DNA of 64,000 nucleotides from positions 1 through 64,000 of the forward strand of contig JAZQHB010000079.1 of NCBI GenBank assembly GCA_045540355.1. Direction: 5' to 3'. The notes beneath the pieces were generated by a model. That model was given only the letters and a program-made list of their open reading frames with translations, was not told the origin of the DNA and did no database searches. Below, in pieces: positions 1-8,292 of this stretch (positions are counted from its first letter, which is position 1; the number at the start of each line of letters is the position of its first letter). The translations under genes were made by a program, and so were the position numbers. The stretch is from RGIG2945 sp045540355 (GTDB lineage Bacteria > Bacillota > Clostridia > Oscillospirales > Acutalibacteraceae).

Positions 1-1
1 A

Positions 2-217
2 AAGGTTGTTTACTCAAGCATAATAGCAGGCGGCAAAAAGCTTACTGCATACGACATCACAGGGAATGAAAACATGAAATACATTTTAACCTTTAAAATC
101 ACAGGCCTTGACGGACGCCAAGATACACGATTTAATGTAACTCCCTATGTCATAAATCTCGACGGCACAACAAGCTACGGAACCGAAAAAACTTTCTGTT
201 CGGCAGATATGATTTAG
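2..217 (+). CDS. C-terminal end of an unrecognised, probably secreted protein (5' truncated)
   Basis: The second forward frame is open from the window edge to a TAG at 215-217, giving 71 residues of a protein whose start lies outside. The visible part is rich in Thr, Gly and aromatic residues in a beta-strand-like pattern (for example ITGLDGRQDTRFNVTPYVIN, then a TTSYGT motif). This resembles the C-terminal beta domains of large secreted clostridial proteins, which is an inference from composition only. A strong hairpin follows directly. No function can be assigned. Confidence 0.6.
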   Translation, partial: KVVYSSIIAGGKKLTAYDITGNENMKYILTFKITGLDGRQDTRFNVTPYVINLDGTTSYGTEKTFCSADMI

Positions 218-227
218 GAACAAAAAT

Positions 228-250
228 CGGAGGTGGAATTTCCACCTCCG
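228..250. terminator. Bidirectional intrinsic terminator between convergent genes
   Basis: A 9-10 bp stem (CGGAGGTGGAA pairing with TTTCCACCTCCG) is flanked by a T-rich stretch on the plus strand (TAATTTTATTTC) and, read on the minus strand, by CGATTTTTG. It sits between two convergent genes, so it probably ends both transcripts. Confidence 0.75.
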
Positions 251-255
251 TAATT

Positions 256-3039
256 TTATTTCATCAATTTTTCAATGAATGTCAATGTATCCGTTTCACA
301 AGCGGGTTCAACTGCTTTTCTGACTTCAAGTTTTTCTCCGTTTGCTGAGATTACCGTACCGTTTGTTTCTGCAAATGTTGATTGCGGTACGAATACATCT
401 GCGTCATCGTTAAACAAACCTATTTTTGCAACAAACTCTGCTTTTGCGCCTTCGGGTAATTCCTCACCTACCAGGAACATTGCTTTGAAAGTATCTGCGC
501 CTTTTTTGATACCGAGATTTTCAAGTCCCTTTGCATTTGCGTTATTTGACAACGCAACTTCACCGAATTTCTCGTTATGCTTTTTGGGTGAGAAGCCAAG
601 TCCCATTGCGGCTCTCGGACCTTGTTTTCTTGTTGCATAGGTGAAAACATTTGTTGTTTTCAATACTTCTTCCGCATACTTTTTAGCCGCTTTTGCCTCT
701 TCATTTGTGAGGCTTTCGGAAATTGCAACACCTATATCAGATGCATCATACTTTGCAAATGCTTCGTTGATAGCCTTTGACGCTTCGTCAAAGTTTACAT
801 CTTTACCGTTTACCTTTGCATTGAGTTTTCTTTCAACAGACTGTCTTTCACCGAAACCGAAGCGACCGTCTGCACAAAGGAGCGAACATTCACCCTCGGG
901 TACTGCTCTTAAAACAGTGTTACCGACTGACTTCAATTTCATCTGACAACCCGCTGAGCAGAACGAACAGGTTGTTACTGTTTCCTTTTCAACCGCAGGT
1001 ACGGGTTTTAGGACAGGCTGAATTTCTCTCAATGCACCCGTCGGACAAAGTGTTACACACTGACCGCAGGAGATACATTCCGTACTCTGCAAGGGTTTGT
1101 CAAATTCGGGCTGTACGATTGTATCAAAACCTCTGCCTATAAGACCGAGTGCGGTTATTCCCATAACTTCCTCACAAACTCTTACGCAAAGTCCGCAAAG
1201 GATACATTTATCGGGATTTCTTTCAATATACGGATGTGTCTGCTCGTTTCTTCTCTGATGCTTATTGTCACCAAATCTTGCAGGGTTGACATCATATTGA
1301 TTTGCATATTTTATAAGCTTACATTCATAGAAATCGTGGCATCCGCATTCAAGACAACGAGATGCTTCTTTTTTTGCATCTTCAATCGAATAACCCTTTA
1401 CAATTTCTTCAAAATTATGCTTTCTTTCTTCTGGTGAAAGATGCGGCATTTGGGGTCTGCAAGCTTTTTCATACTTCTCATACTCTTCGGGAGATACAAC
1501 TCTTTCAACAACATAGGGTTTCTTATAGCCGATAATCTCACCGTTTAAATATGTGTCGATTACTTCGGCCGCCTTCTTGCCCTCGCCTATTGCAGAAATT
1601 GCAATATCTGCACCTTTATTGGTAACATCACCGACTGCGAATACACCCTCGAGTGATGTTCTGAATGTTGATTCATCAGCGGCAATTGTTCTTTTTCTTG
1701 TAAGCTCTAATTCTTCAAAGCCTTCAAGATTTGCATACTGACCGATTGCCATAATGACCGTATCAAGCTCTATTTCCTCAAAAGCACCTTCAATTGCAAC
1801 GGGTGAGCGTCTGCCTGAAGCATCAGGCTCACCGAGCTTCATTTTCTGCAAGCGTACTGCTTTGACCTTGCCGTTTTCACCGATAATTTCATCGGGATTT
1901 GTAAGGAATTTGAATTCTACGCCTTCTTCGATTGCTTCTTCAATCTCAACATCATCGGCAGGCATTTCAGAACGGGTGCGTCTGTAAATTACATATACTT
2001 CCTCTGCACCCTGTCTTACCGCTGTTCTGCAAGCGTCCATAGCGGTGTTACCGCCACCGACAACTGCAACCTTTTTGCCCATATTCAAAGGCAATCCCAT
2101 TATGGAGTTACGCAGGAAATCAATGCCCCCGATAACACCGTCAAGGTCTTCACCCTTTGCTCTCATTGAGCTGCTCTTCCAAGCACCGATAGCTACTACA
2201 ACCGCATCGTTATTCTTGCGGAGCTCGTCAAGAGTAATATCCTTGCCTATTCTTACATTGTTCTGAAGCTTTACACCGATTGATGCAATTTCCTGAACTT
2301 CTCTTTCAACTACTTCCTTGGGCAATCTGTATTGCGGAATACCGTAGCGAAGCATACCGCCCATATTGGGCATTGCATCATAAACGGTTACATCGTGCCC
2401 CATGATTTTAAGATAATATGCACTTGTAAGTCCTCCGGGACCACCACCGATTACAGCCACTTTTTTGCCTGTATCGGCTGCTACTTCGGGTTTATAAACA
2501 TCGTCGGATTTCAAATCCAAATCTGCCGCAAAGCTTTTAAGCCATGCAATAGAAATCGGTTCTTCAACATTCTGTCTGCGACAAGCTTTTTCACACGGAT
2601 GAGGACATACACGACCGATTGATGCAGGCATAGGAATTTTGTCTTTAATAAGCTTGATTGCTTCTTTATATTCGCCGTTTGCTATCATTCCGACATAACC
2701 CTGACAGTCTGTACCTGCGGGGCAAGCAAGCGAGCAAGGAGCTTTACAATCACCGTCGTGATCTGTGAGCAAAAGCTCTAAAGCAACTTTTCTTGCACTT
2801 ACAACTCTCGGTGTCTTGGTATTGATAATCATGCCGTCTGTTGCCTTTGTTGCACAGGCTCTTAAAAGCTTGGGAAAACCCTCTGCCTCAACGACACAAA
2901 GTCCGCAAGCACCGTAAAGTTCAACTCTTTTATCATAGCAAAGCGTAGGGATTTCTATACTGTTAGCCGTTGCGGCCTCAAGTATCGTTGAACCCTTTTT
3001 TGCTTCAATATTTTTTCCGTCTATAACTAAATGTAACAT
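256..3039 (-). CDS. GltD-NuoG fusion: NAD(P)H/FAD iron-sulfur oxidoreductase subunit
   Basis: Multidomain redox protein of 927 aa. An N-terminal NuoG-type [2Fe-2S] ferredoxin domain has Cys near 34, 45, 48 and 62. A GltD-like linker with Cys near 98-112 (CKAPCSLACPAGTDC) follows. Then come FAD (VAVIGGGPGGL) and NAD(P)H (VAVVGGGNTAMD) dinucleotide folds typical of glutamate synthase small subunit and NfnB. Two [4Fe-4S] motifs (CILCGLCVRVC, CISCGQCVTLC) precede a molybdopterin-type [4Fe-4S] motif (CSFCSAGC) and a short NuoG-like tail with no room for a molybdopterin domain. I use the ATG at 3039, which has GAAAGGA at good spacing; an ATG at 3057 overlaps the stop of the NuoF gene. Last gene of a NuoE-NuoF-this operon. 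Inference: the catalytic subunit of a flavin-based bifurcating transhydrogenase-like complex. Confidence 0.85.
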   Translation of the reverse strand: MLHLVIDGKNIEAKKGSTILEAATANSIEIPTLCYDKRVELYGACGLCVVEAEGFPKLLRACATKATDGMIINTKTPRVVSARKVALELLLTDHDGDCKAPCSLACPAGTDCQGYVGMIANGEYKEAIKLIKDKIPMPASIGRVCPHPCEKACRRQNVEEPISIAWLKSFAADLDLKSDDVYKPEVAADTGKKVAVIGGGPGGLTSAYYLKIMGHDVTVYDAMPNMGGMLRYGIPQYRLPKEVVEREVQEIASIGVKLQNNVRIGKDITLDELRKNNDAVVVAIGAWKSSSMRAKGEDLDGVIGGIDFLRNSIMGLPLNMGKKVAVVGGGNTAMDACRTAVRQGAEEVYVIYRRTRSEMPADDVEIEEAIEEGVEFKFLTNPDEIIGENGKVKAVRLQKMKLGEPDASGRRSPVAIEGAFEEIELDTVIMAIGQYANLEGFEELELTRKRTIAADESTFRTSLEGVFAVGDVTNKGADIAISAIGEGKKAAEVIDTYLNGEIIGYKKPYVVERVVSPEEYEKYEKACRPQMPHLSPEERKHNFEEIVKGYSIEDAKKEASRCLECGCHDFYECKLIKYANQYDVNPARFGDNKHQRRNEQTHPYIERNPDKCILCGLCVRVCEEVMGITALGLIGRGFDTIVQPEFDKPLQSTECISCGQCVTLCPTGALREIQPVLKPVPAVEKETVTTCSFCSAGCQMKLKSVGNTVLRAVPEGECSLLCADGRFGFGERQSVERKLNAKVNGKDVNFDEASKAINEAFAKYDASDIGVAISESLTNEEAKAAKKYAEEVLKTTNVFTYATRKQGPRAAMGLGFSPKKHNEKFGEVALSNNANAKGLENLGIKKGADTFKAMFLVGEELPEGAKAEFVAKIGLFNDDADVFVPQSTFAETNGTVISANGEKLEVRKAVEPACETDTLTFIEKLMK

Positions 3040-3053
3040 ATTACAATCCTTTC

Positions 3054-4793
3054 TCATTCAACTACAACTGCACCGAATTTGCAGCTTTCATAACATTTAC
3101 CGCACTTAATACATACATCAGGGTCAATAATGTGTTTTTCCTTGACCTTGCCCGAAATTGCATTGACAGGACAATTTCTTGCACATAAAGTACAGCCTTT
3201 ACAGTTGTCGTTGATTGAGTATGAAACCATATCAACACATTCCTTTGCAGGGCATTTTTTATCGTTGATGTGAGCTTCATATTCATCTCTGAAATACTTG
3301 ATTGTGGTAAGTACGGGATTGGGAGCTGTCTGACCTAAACCGCAGAGTGCACCGTCTTTGATTGAAACGCAAAGCTCTTCAAGTAATTCAATGTCACCTG
3401 CCACGCCCTTGCCCGAAACAATTCGTTCAAGGATTTCCAGCATTCTCTTTGTGCCGAGTCGGCAATGAATACATTTACCGCATGATTCTTTTGCAGTAAA
3501 ATCGAGGAAGAATTTTGCCATGCCTACCATACAGGTCGAGGAATCCATAACAACCATACCGCCCGAGCCCATGATAGCACCCGTAGCACCTAACTTTTTA
3601 TAATCAATAACCGTATCTATAAGTGACATCGGAATACAACCGCCTGACGGTCCGCCCATCTGTACGGCTTTAAACTCCGCATCGTCTCTGATACCGCCTC
3701 CGATATCAAATATAACATCACGGAGTGTTTTACCCATAGGGATTTCAACAAGTCCGCCTCGTTTGATTTTTCCCGTGAGAGCAAATACCTTTGTACCCTT
3801 GCTATCCTCTGTGCCCATAGCAGAGAAGGCATTACCGCCGTTTAACAAAATCCACGGAACATTCGCAAAGGTTTCAACATTGTTGATATTTGAAGGCTTA
3901 TGCCAATAACCTGACTGTGCAGGGAAAGGAGGTTTGAGTCTGGGCATACCTCTCTGACCCTCAAGTGATTCGATAAGTGCGGTTTCTTCACCGCATACGA
4001 ATGCACCCGCACCGGCTTTGATTCTCATTTCACAAGAGAAGTCTGAGCCAAGGATATTGTTGCCTAAATAGCCTTTTTCTTTGGCTTCTTTTATAGCATT
4101 TTCAAGTCTTAAAATTGCAAGCGGATATTCCGCACGAACATAGACAACCGCTTCAGATGCACCGATTGCATAAGCACCGATAAGCATACCTTCGATGAGA
4201 TTATGCGGGTCACCTTCAATAACAGCTCTGTCCATAAACGCACCCGGGTCGCCTTCGTCGGCATTACAGATGAGATATTTCTTCTCACCGGTTGACTGTC
4301 TTGCGGCATTCCATTTAAACCATGTCGGGAATCCTGCACCGCCGCGACCTGCAAGACCTGATGTTTTGATTTCTTCAATAACATCTTCGGGTGTCATTGT
4401 TTTGAGAACTTTTTCAATTGCCTTATAACCGTCATCTGCAAGGTAATCTTCAATTTTTTCGGGATTGATTACGCCACAATGACGGAGTGCAACTCGCGTT
4501 TGCTGTATAAGAAAGCTGTTATCATCTTCGGATATTTCAAGATAATCAACTATTGATAAATTGTTGTTATTAACCGCTTCAACGATTTTTTCGGCGTCTT
4601 CCTCTTTTACTCTTACAAGTCTTTTGAGTTTGCCTTCATCATCGTAGATATCAACTATCGGCTCAACAAAACACATACCGATACAACCCGTGATTGTAAG
4701 CTCACAAGAAGGATTAGCTTTTTCGATTAAGTCATATATTTTTCCCGCACCTGCGGCAATACCGCAACTTCCCTGACCGACCACTATTTTCAT
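3054..4793 (-). CDS. NuoF-like NADH-binding flavoprotein subunit with C-terminal ferredoxin domain
   Basis: 579 aa. An N-terminal thioredoxin-like [2Fe-2S] region (GSCGIAAGAGK, then GCIGMCFVEP) is followed by the NuoF/51-kDa core with the glycine-rich FMN/NADH motif (GLAGRGGAGFPTWFKW), GDPGAFMDR and the N3-type cluster motif (ESCGKCIHCRLGTKRM). Two C-terminal [4Fe-4S] motifs (CKGCTLCARNC, CIKCGKCYESC) are the extension found in HydB/HndC. It would bind NADH and FMN and pass electrons among clusters. The ATG overlaps the upstream NuoE stop (ATGA) behind AAAGGAGG, so the two are translationally coupled. It is similar to, but distinct from, the hydrogenase NuoF at 42460-44250. Confidence 0.9.
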   Translation of the reverse strand: MKIVVGQGSCGIAAGAGKIYDLIEKANPSCELTITGCIGMCFVEPIVDIYDDEGKLKRLVRVKEEDAEKIVEAVNNNNLSIVDYLEISEDDNSFLIQQTRVALRHCGVINPEKIEDYLADDGYKAIEKVLKTMTPEDVIEEIKTSGLAGRGGAGFPTWFKWNAARQSTGEKKYLICNADEGDPGAFMDRAVIEGDPHNLIEGMLIGAYAIGASEAVVYVRAEYPLAILRLENAIKEAKEKGYLGNNILGSDFSCEMRIKAGAGAFVCGEETALIESLEGQRGMPRLKPPFPAQSGYWHKPSNINNVETFANVPWILLNGGNAFSAMGTEDSKGTKVFALTGKIKRGGLVEIPMGKTLRDVIFDIGGGIRDDAEFKAVQMGGPSGGCIPMSLIDTVIDYKKLGATGAIMGSGGMVVMDSSTCMVGMAKFFLDFTAKESCGKCIHCRLGTKRMLEILERIVSGKGVAGDIELLEELCVSIKDGALCGLGQTAPNPVLTTIKYFRDEYEAHINDKKCPAKECVDMVSYSINDNCKGCTLCARNCPVNAISGKVKEKHIIDPDVCIKCGKCYESCKFGAVVVE

Positions 4794-5287
4794 TTGCTTT
4801 CCTCCTTTGCTCTGAGCTCTCTTAATATTTCTTTAGTCTTCTGCGGAGTTAAGCTTCCGTAGGTTTCTTCATTTATCATCATAACGGGAGAAAGACTGCA
4901 ACAGCCGAGACACGCAACATTTTTCAAAGAGAACAATCCGTCTTCCGTTGTTTCACCGTCGCCTATTCCTAATTCTTCGCTTATTGCCTGCTCAATGCGG
5001 TCTGCACCGTTAACATGACAGGCTGTACCCTTGCAAAGCATTATAAGATATTTTCCGACCTTGTTAAATCTGAATTGCGTGTAAAAAGTCGCAACACCCA
5101 ATACCTTTGCAGGTTTTATATTCGTTTCTTCGGCAATATGCATTATAACATCTGACGGCAAATATCCGTAGATGTCCTGTGCTTTCTGTAATATGGTTAT
5201 AAGACTTCCGTCTACTGATTTATATTTTTCCAAAACCTCACGGAGTTTGGTAAGGTCACTTTTATTTTCGCAACAATTACAACTCAT
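4790..5287 (-). CDS. NuoE-like [2Fe-2S] thioredoxin-fold subunit
   Basis: 165 aa, first gene of the operon. A helical N-terminus precedes the 24-kDa-subunit fold with [2Fe-2S] ligands in CKGTACHV and CLGCCSLSPV. This family partners NuoF in complex I, bifurcating hydrogenases and NADH-dependent formate dehydrogenases. I use the ATG at 5287 because AAAGGAG lies 6 nt upstream; a longer frame (to 5335) has no ribosome site. The N-terminus has extra Cys (MSCNCCENK). It is driven by the promoter at 5326-5354. Confidence 0.9.
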   Translation of the reverse strand: MSCNCCENKSDLTKLREVLEKYKSVDGSLITILQKAQDIYGYLPSDVIMHIAEETNIKPAKVLGVATFYTQFRFNKVGKYLIMLCKGTACHVNGADRIEQAISEELGIGDGETTEDGLFSLKNVACLGCCSLSPVMMINEETYGSLTPQKTKEILRELRAKEESK

Positions 5288-5325
5288 ATCTTTCTCCTTT
5301 ATCCGATGAAATTCTACCACCTTAT

Positions 5326-5354
5326 ATTTTAGCACTTTAAATCAATAATTTCAA
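5326..5354 (-). promoter_or_regulatory. Promoter of the NuoE-NuoF-GltD/NuoG operon
   Basis: On the minus strand, TTGAAA (5354-5349) is followed by a 17-nt spacer and TAAAAT (5331-5326), a good sigma-A match. Transcription would start about 35 nt before the NuoE ATG. Confidence 0.6.
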
Positions 5355-5357
5355 TAG

Positions 5358-5393
5358 CAAAAAACACCTCAATTTGCAAAAACAAACTGAGGT
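5358..5393 (-). terminator. Intrinsic terminator of the lipid-kinase gene
   Basis: On the minus strand ACCTCAGTTTG pairs with CAAATTGAGGT across a short T-rich loop and is followed by GTTTTTTG. It lies just past the end of the lipid kinase frame and just before the next operon's promoter. Confidence 0.75.
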
Positions 5394-5401
5394 ATCAGAA
5401 A

Positions 5402-6340
5402 TTAAACTTTTGTAAGATTTTTTTCGAAAACTTCGGATTTTATTCCTTTTGGAACAACAATTTTGACTGCATTTTCTATAAGTTCAAACTCTGCATAAGT
5501 GCTGTATTCACACTCGCCGTCGACATTTATCGCCGCAGGTTTCTTTGAGCGGATAGTCATTTTTTTACAGTTTCTGAAAAGTGTTCTGTCCCACTCCAAA
5601 TGCTGACCCTTTTTATAAGGAGAAATTAAAGTTACCGCTTTTAATCTCGTAACATCTTTCTTTACGATAACGCTGTCAGCCATGCCGTCATTGGGTACTG
5701 CTTTCGGTGCACCCATAAAGCCACCGCCGTACCATTTTGAGTTTGCAAATAGTGCAAACAATACCTTTAATTTCTGAACAGGTCCGTCATCAATGGAGAT
5801 TTCAAATTCATTCTTGATTTTACCGATAAGGCAGAATACTGCGGATAAAACATAAGCTAATTCGCCCGATACAAAGGGTATTTTTTTGTATGCTGCCTGC
5901 TTTGCACAAACCTCGGCATCAAGACCCATCGAGCATTGATTTATAGCATATCTGTCACCGCATTTAATCAAATCGAAAAATACAGTATCACCGTTTACCT
6001 GATTACCGATATCGAGCAAGGGCTCTCAGTCCTGACCGAAAATTCTTGCAAAGTCATTGCCCGAGCCTAACGGAACAATCGCAACCTCAACATTTTCATA
6101 ACCATAAGCACCATTGATGACTTCATACAAAGTACCGTCACCGCCGCAAGCATAAAAACGGATTGCTTCGCCGCTTGCCGCAGTTTTCTTGACATATTCC
6201 ATTGCATCGCCTTGTGCTTTTGTTATGTAGATTTCATTGTCAAGTTCATTTTCACTGCAATATTTTTCAATCTGCGGTTTGATGATATTGAGACAACGAC
6301 CTTTGCCGGCTGTTGGATTTATTATAAAAATGTGTTTCAT
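5402..6340 (-). pseudogene. Diacylglycerol/lipid kinase (DagK/YegS family), interrupted by an in-frame TGA
   Basis: The N-terminal part (6340-6026) has MKHIFIINPTAGKG, ACGGDGTLYEVINGA (the GGDGT nucleotide motif) and PLGSGNDFARIFG, hallmarks of the lipid kinase catalytic domain. A TGA at 6028-6026 falls after FGQD, but the same frame continues with EPLLDIGNQV through the C-terminal beta domain to 5402. Total length (312 codons with the stop) is normal for the family, with no frameshift. So this is a one-base nonsense mutation, a sequencing error or a polymorphic allele. A TTG at 6019 could in principle restart translation, but the fragment would lack the catalytic half. Confidence 0.8.
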
Positions 6341-6387
6341 CGTGATTCCCCCATTTTATTAGGTGATAAATACCTCAGTATTCAATT

Positions 6388-6444
6388 TGGGTGAGGGTAA
6401 AACCCTCCCGATATTCTGCATTCTGCATTCTGCATTTTGCATTA
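6388..6444. repeat. TGCATTC heptamer repeat with a small hairpin (copy A)
   Basis: A short hairpin (GAGGGT/ACCCTC, 6393-6407) is followed by four near-tandem TTCTGCA/TTTTGCA heptamers (6414-6443). The same arrangement occurs inverted at 23723-23775 and in part at 45939-45964, always next to a gene end, so it is a dispersed intergenic repeat family. Confidence 0.6.
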
Positions 6445-6452
6445 AATATGTA

Positions 6453-7568
6453 CTATTTATAGTACATAAAAACCTGGCACTTTATCATTCCGTTATAGAG
6501 TTTGCGTCGTTTGTCAGCTTTTCTGCCGAAGTCTGTTTCAAATTCCTCTGACGGACTGATTACGGTGTAGGACCAACCTCTTTGTCTCGGGAATTTCTGT
6601 CCCATTATTTTATAAAGCTTTCTCGCTTCTTCGATATCAAGCAGTCTTTCACCATAAGGCGGATTGCAAATCAGAGTACCTCTGTCGGTCTTGGGCGAAA
6701 AATCTTTGAGGTCGCAGACTTCAAAATTGAGCTTGTCCTCTACACCTGCCCTTTTTGCATTTTCTTTTGCTATTTCAATGGCATTTGCATCTATATCCGA
6801 GCCGTATCCGTAAAAATCAACATCACGGTTAACCAACGACCTTGCTCGTTCTCTTTCATCTGTCCAGACCTTTTGAGGAATTATCTCCCATCTTTCTGCA
6901 GAAAAATTTCTGTTCACACCGGGTGCTATGTTCATCGCCATCATTGCACCCTCCACCAAAATTGTGCCTGAACCGCACATCGGGTCATAGAGGTTGTGAT
7001 ACGGTCTTAACCTTGAAAGCTCACAGAGTGATGCAGCTATTGTTTCTTTTATAGGTGCAAGATTTGATACAGGTCTGTACCCTCTTTTGTGAAGTCCGGG
7101 ACCTGATGTATCAAGCAATAAGCTTACCTTATCTTTCATTATGGAAAACTGAACCTGATGAATCGGCCCTGTTTCTTCAAACCACGGAATTTTATATTTA
7201 AGCTTTAATCTTTCAACTATTGCTTTTTTGATTATAGCCTGACAGTCACTTACCGAGAAAAGTGTGGAGTTGATTGAATATCCCTTTACAGGAAAAGCAT
7301 CAAGCTTGCCTATCCAATCTTCCCAGGGTGCTGCCTTTGTGCCTTGAAAAAGCTCTTCAAAGCTTCTTGCTTCAAATTCCGCTACTAAAATCTGCACTCT
7401 TTCTGCAAATCTTGAATTGATGTTTACTCTTGCTAAAATTGTTTCATCACCCGAAAACAAAACTCTGCCGTTTTCAGCTCTTACATTTTCAGCTTCAAGT
7501 TGTTTTAATTCATTTGCAATAAGTGACTCAAGTCCTAAAAGACAAGGTATAACAAAATTCATCTTCAT
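6453..7568 (-). CDS. RlmL-type THUMP-domain 23S rRNA/RNA guanine methyltransferase
   Basis: 371 aa. The N-terminal ferredoxin-like/THUMP region (about 1-160) begins MKMNFVIPCLLGLESL, typical of YpsC/RlmL N-terminal-domain proteins. The C-terminal Rossmann methyltransferase has the SAM region YDPMCGSGTILVEGAM, YGSDID and the N2-guanine catalytic motif CNPPYGERL. The expected activity is N2-methylation of a guanosine in rRNA (RlmL/RlmK family); the exact base cannot be read from sequence. I use the ATG at 7568, 7 nt after GGAG; a TTG 12 nt upstream overlaps that ribosome site. Confidence 0.88.
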   Translation of the reverse strand: MKMNFVIPCLLGLESLIANELKQLEAENVRAENGRVLFSGDETILARVNINSRFAERVQILVAEFEARSFEELFQGTKAAPWEDWIGKLDAFPVKGYSINSTLFSVSDCQAIIKKAIVERLKLKYKIPWFEETGPIHQVQFSIMKDKVSLLLDTSGPGLHKRGYRPVSNLAPIKETIAASLCELSRLRPYHNLYDPMCGSGTILVEGAMMAMNIAPGVNRNFSAERWEIIPQKVWTDERERARSLVNRDVDFYGYGSDIDANAIEIAKENAKRAGVEDKLNFEVCDLKDFSPKTDRGTLICNPPYGERLLDIEEARKLYKIMGQKFPRQRGWSYTVISPSEEFETDFGRKADKRRKLYNGMIKCQVFMYYK

Positions 7569-7587
7569 ATTTTTCTCCAAAAGTTAA

Positions 7588-7607
7588 GCGGGGCATTTCT
7601 GCCCCGC
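7588..7607 (-). terminator. Hairpin after hpf, probable terminator
   Basis: GCGGGGCA and TGCCCCGC form a perfect 8-bp GC-rich stem with a 4-nt loop between hpf and the methyltransferase. The minus-strand tail (TTAACTTTTGG) is only weakly T-rich, so termination may be partial. Confidence 0.5.
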
Positions 7608-7650
7608 CATATTAGTTTTTATCTATATCGGGACTTCCCAAAATACCCGA

Positions 7651-8178
7651 TTAACCGATTTCCGGCTCGAGTAAGCCGTAACCGTTTTCACCTCTTTTAT
7701 AAACAACATTCACCTCATCTGTGTCTGCATTGATAAACATATAGAAGTGATGTCCTAACATATTCATCTGAAGTATAGCTTCTTCCGTTGTTTCGGGCTT
7801 CAGCATCATCTTCTTTGTACGCACAATTTCAAAATCTGTTTCTTCGTTAACAACAAATTCATCATTAAGATAGTCAACTGTGATATCTCTCAATTTTCTT
7901 TCGAGCTTAGTCTTGTTCTTTCTGATTTTTCTGACTAAAGCATCAACGCAACGGTCAAATGCTTCGATCATATCGTCATTCTTTTCTTCAGCTCTGAATA
8001 TCATACCATCTTTTAAGACGGTGATTTCTACAATTTTTGTATTTTTCTCAACCGTAGCTGTTACTTTGGCTTCCGTTTCAGCTCCGAAGAACTTATCAAA
8101 TTTTGAAAGCTTCTTTTCAACCCTTTCCTTAAAAGAATCTCTGAGTGTGCATTTTCTGCCGGTAATGGTGATCTTCAT
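7651..8178 (-). CDS. hpf: Long-form ribosome hibernation promoting factor
   Basis: 175 aa. The N-terminal RaiA/HPF domain (about 1-100, starting MKITITGRKCTLRDSFKERV) binds the 30S decoding region. The C-terminal dimerisation domain (about 120-175) contains KPETTEEAILQMNMLGHHF and ends NVVYKRGENGYGLLEPEIG. This two-domain form makes 100S ribosome dimers in Firmicutes. I use the ATG at 8178, 9 nt after AAAGGGG; an ATG at 8187 lies directly on the ribosome site. A roughly 110-nt AT-rich gap upstream separates it from the fumarase gene. Confidence 0.95.
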   Translation of the reverse strand: MKITITGRKCTLRDSFKERVEKKLSKFDKFFGAETEAKVTATVEKNTKIVEITVLKDGMIFRAEEKNDDMIEAFDRCVDALVRKIRKNKTKLERKLRDITVDYLNDEFVVNEETDFEIVRTKKMMLKPETTEEAILQMNMLGHHFYMFINADTDEVNVVYKRGENGYGLLEPEIG

Positions 8179-8292
8179 CAAATCCATCCCCTTTCGTATG
8201 ATGTCTGTGTAATAAATATTATTTACTACAACTGCATTATACCACAGATTATATAAAATTGTAAAGGGTATTTTAAAAATTTTATTAACTTT

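Noticed and set aside
275..3000. Long plus-strand open frames opposite the GltD-NuoG and NuoF genes
   Set aside because: They are antisense shadows of strongly supported minus-strand genes, with no ribosome sites or family motifs.
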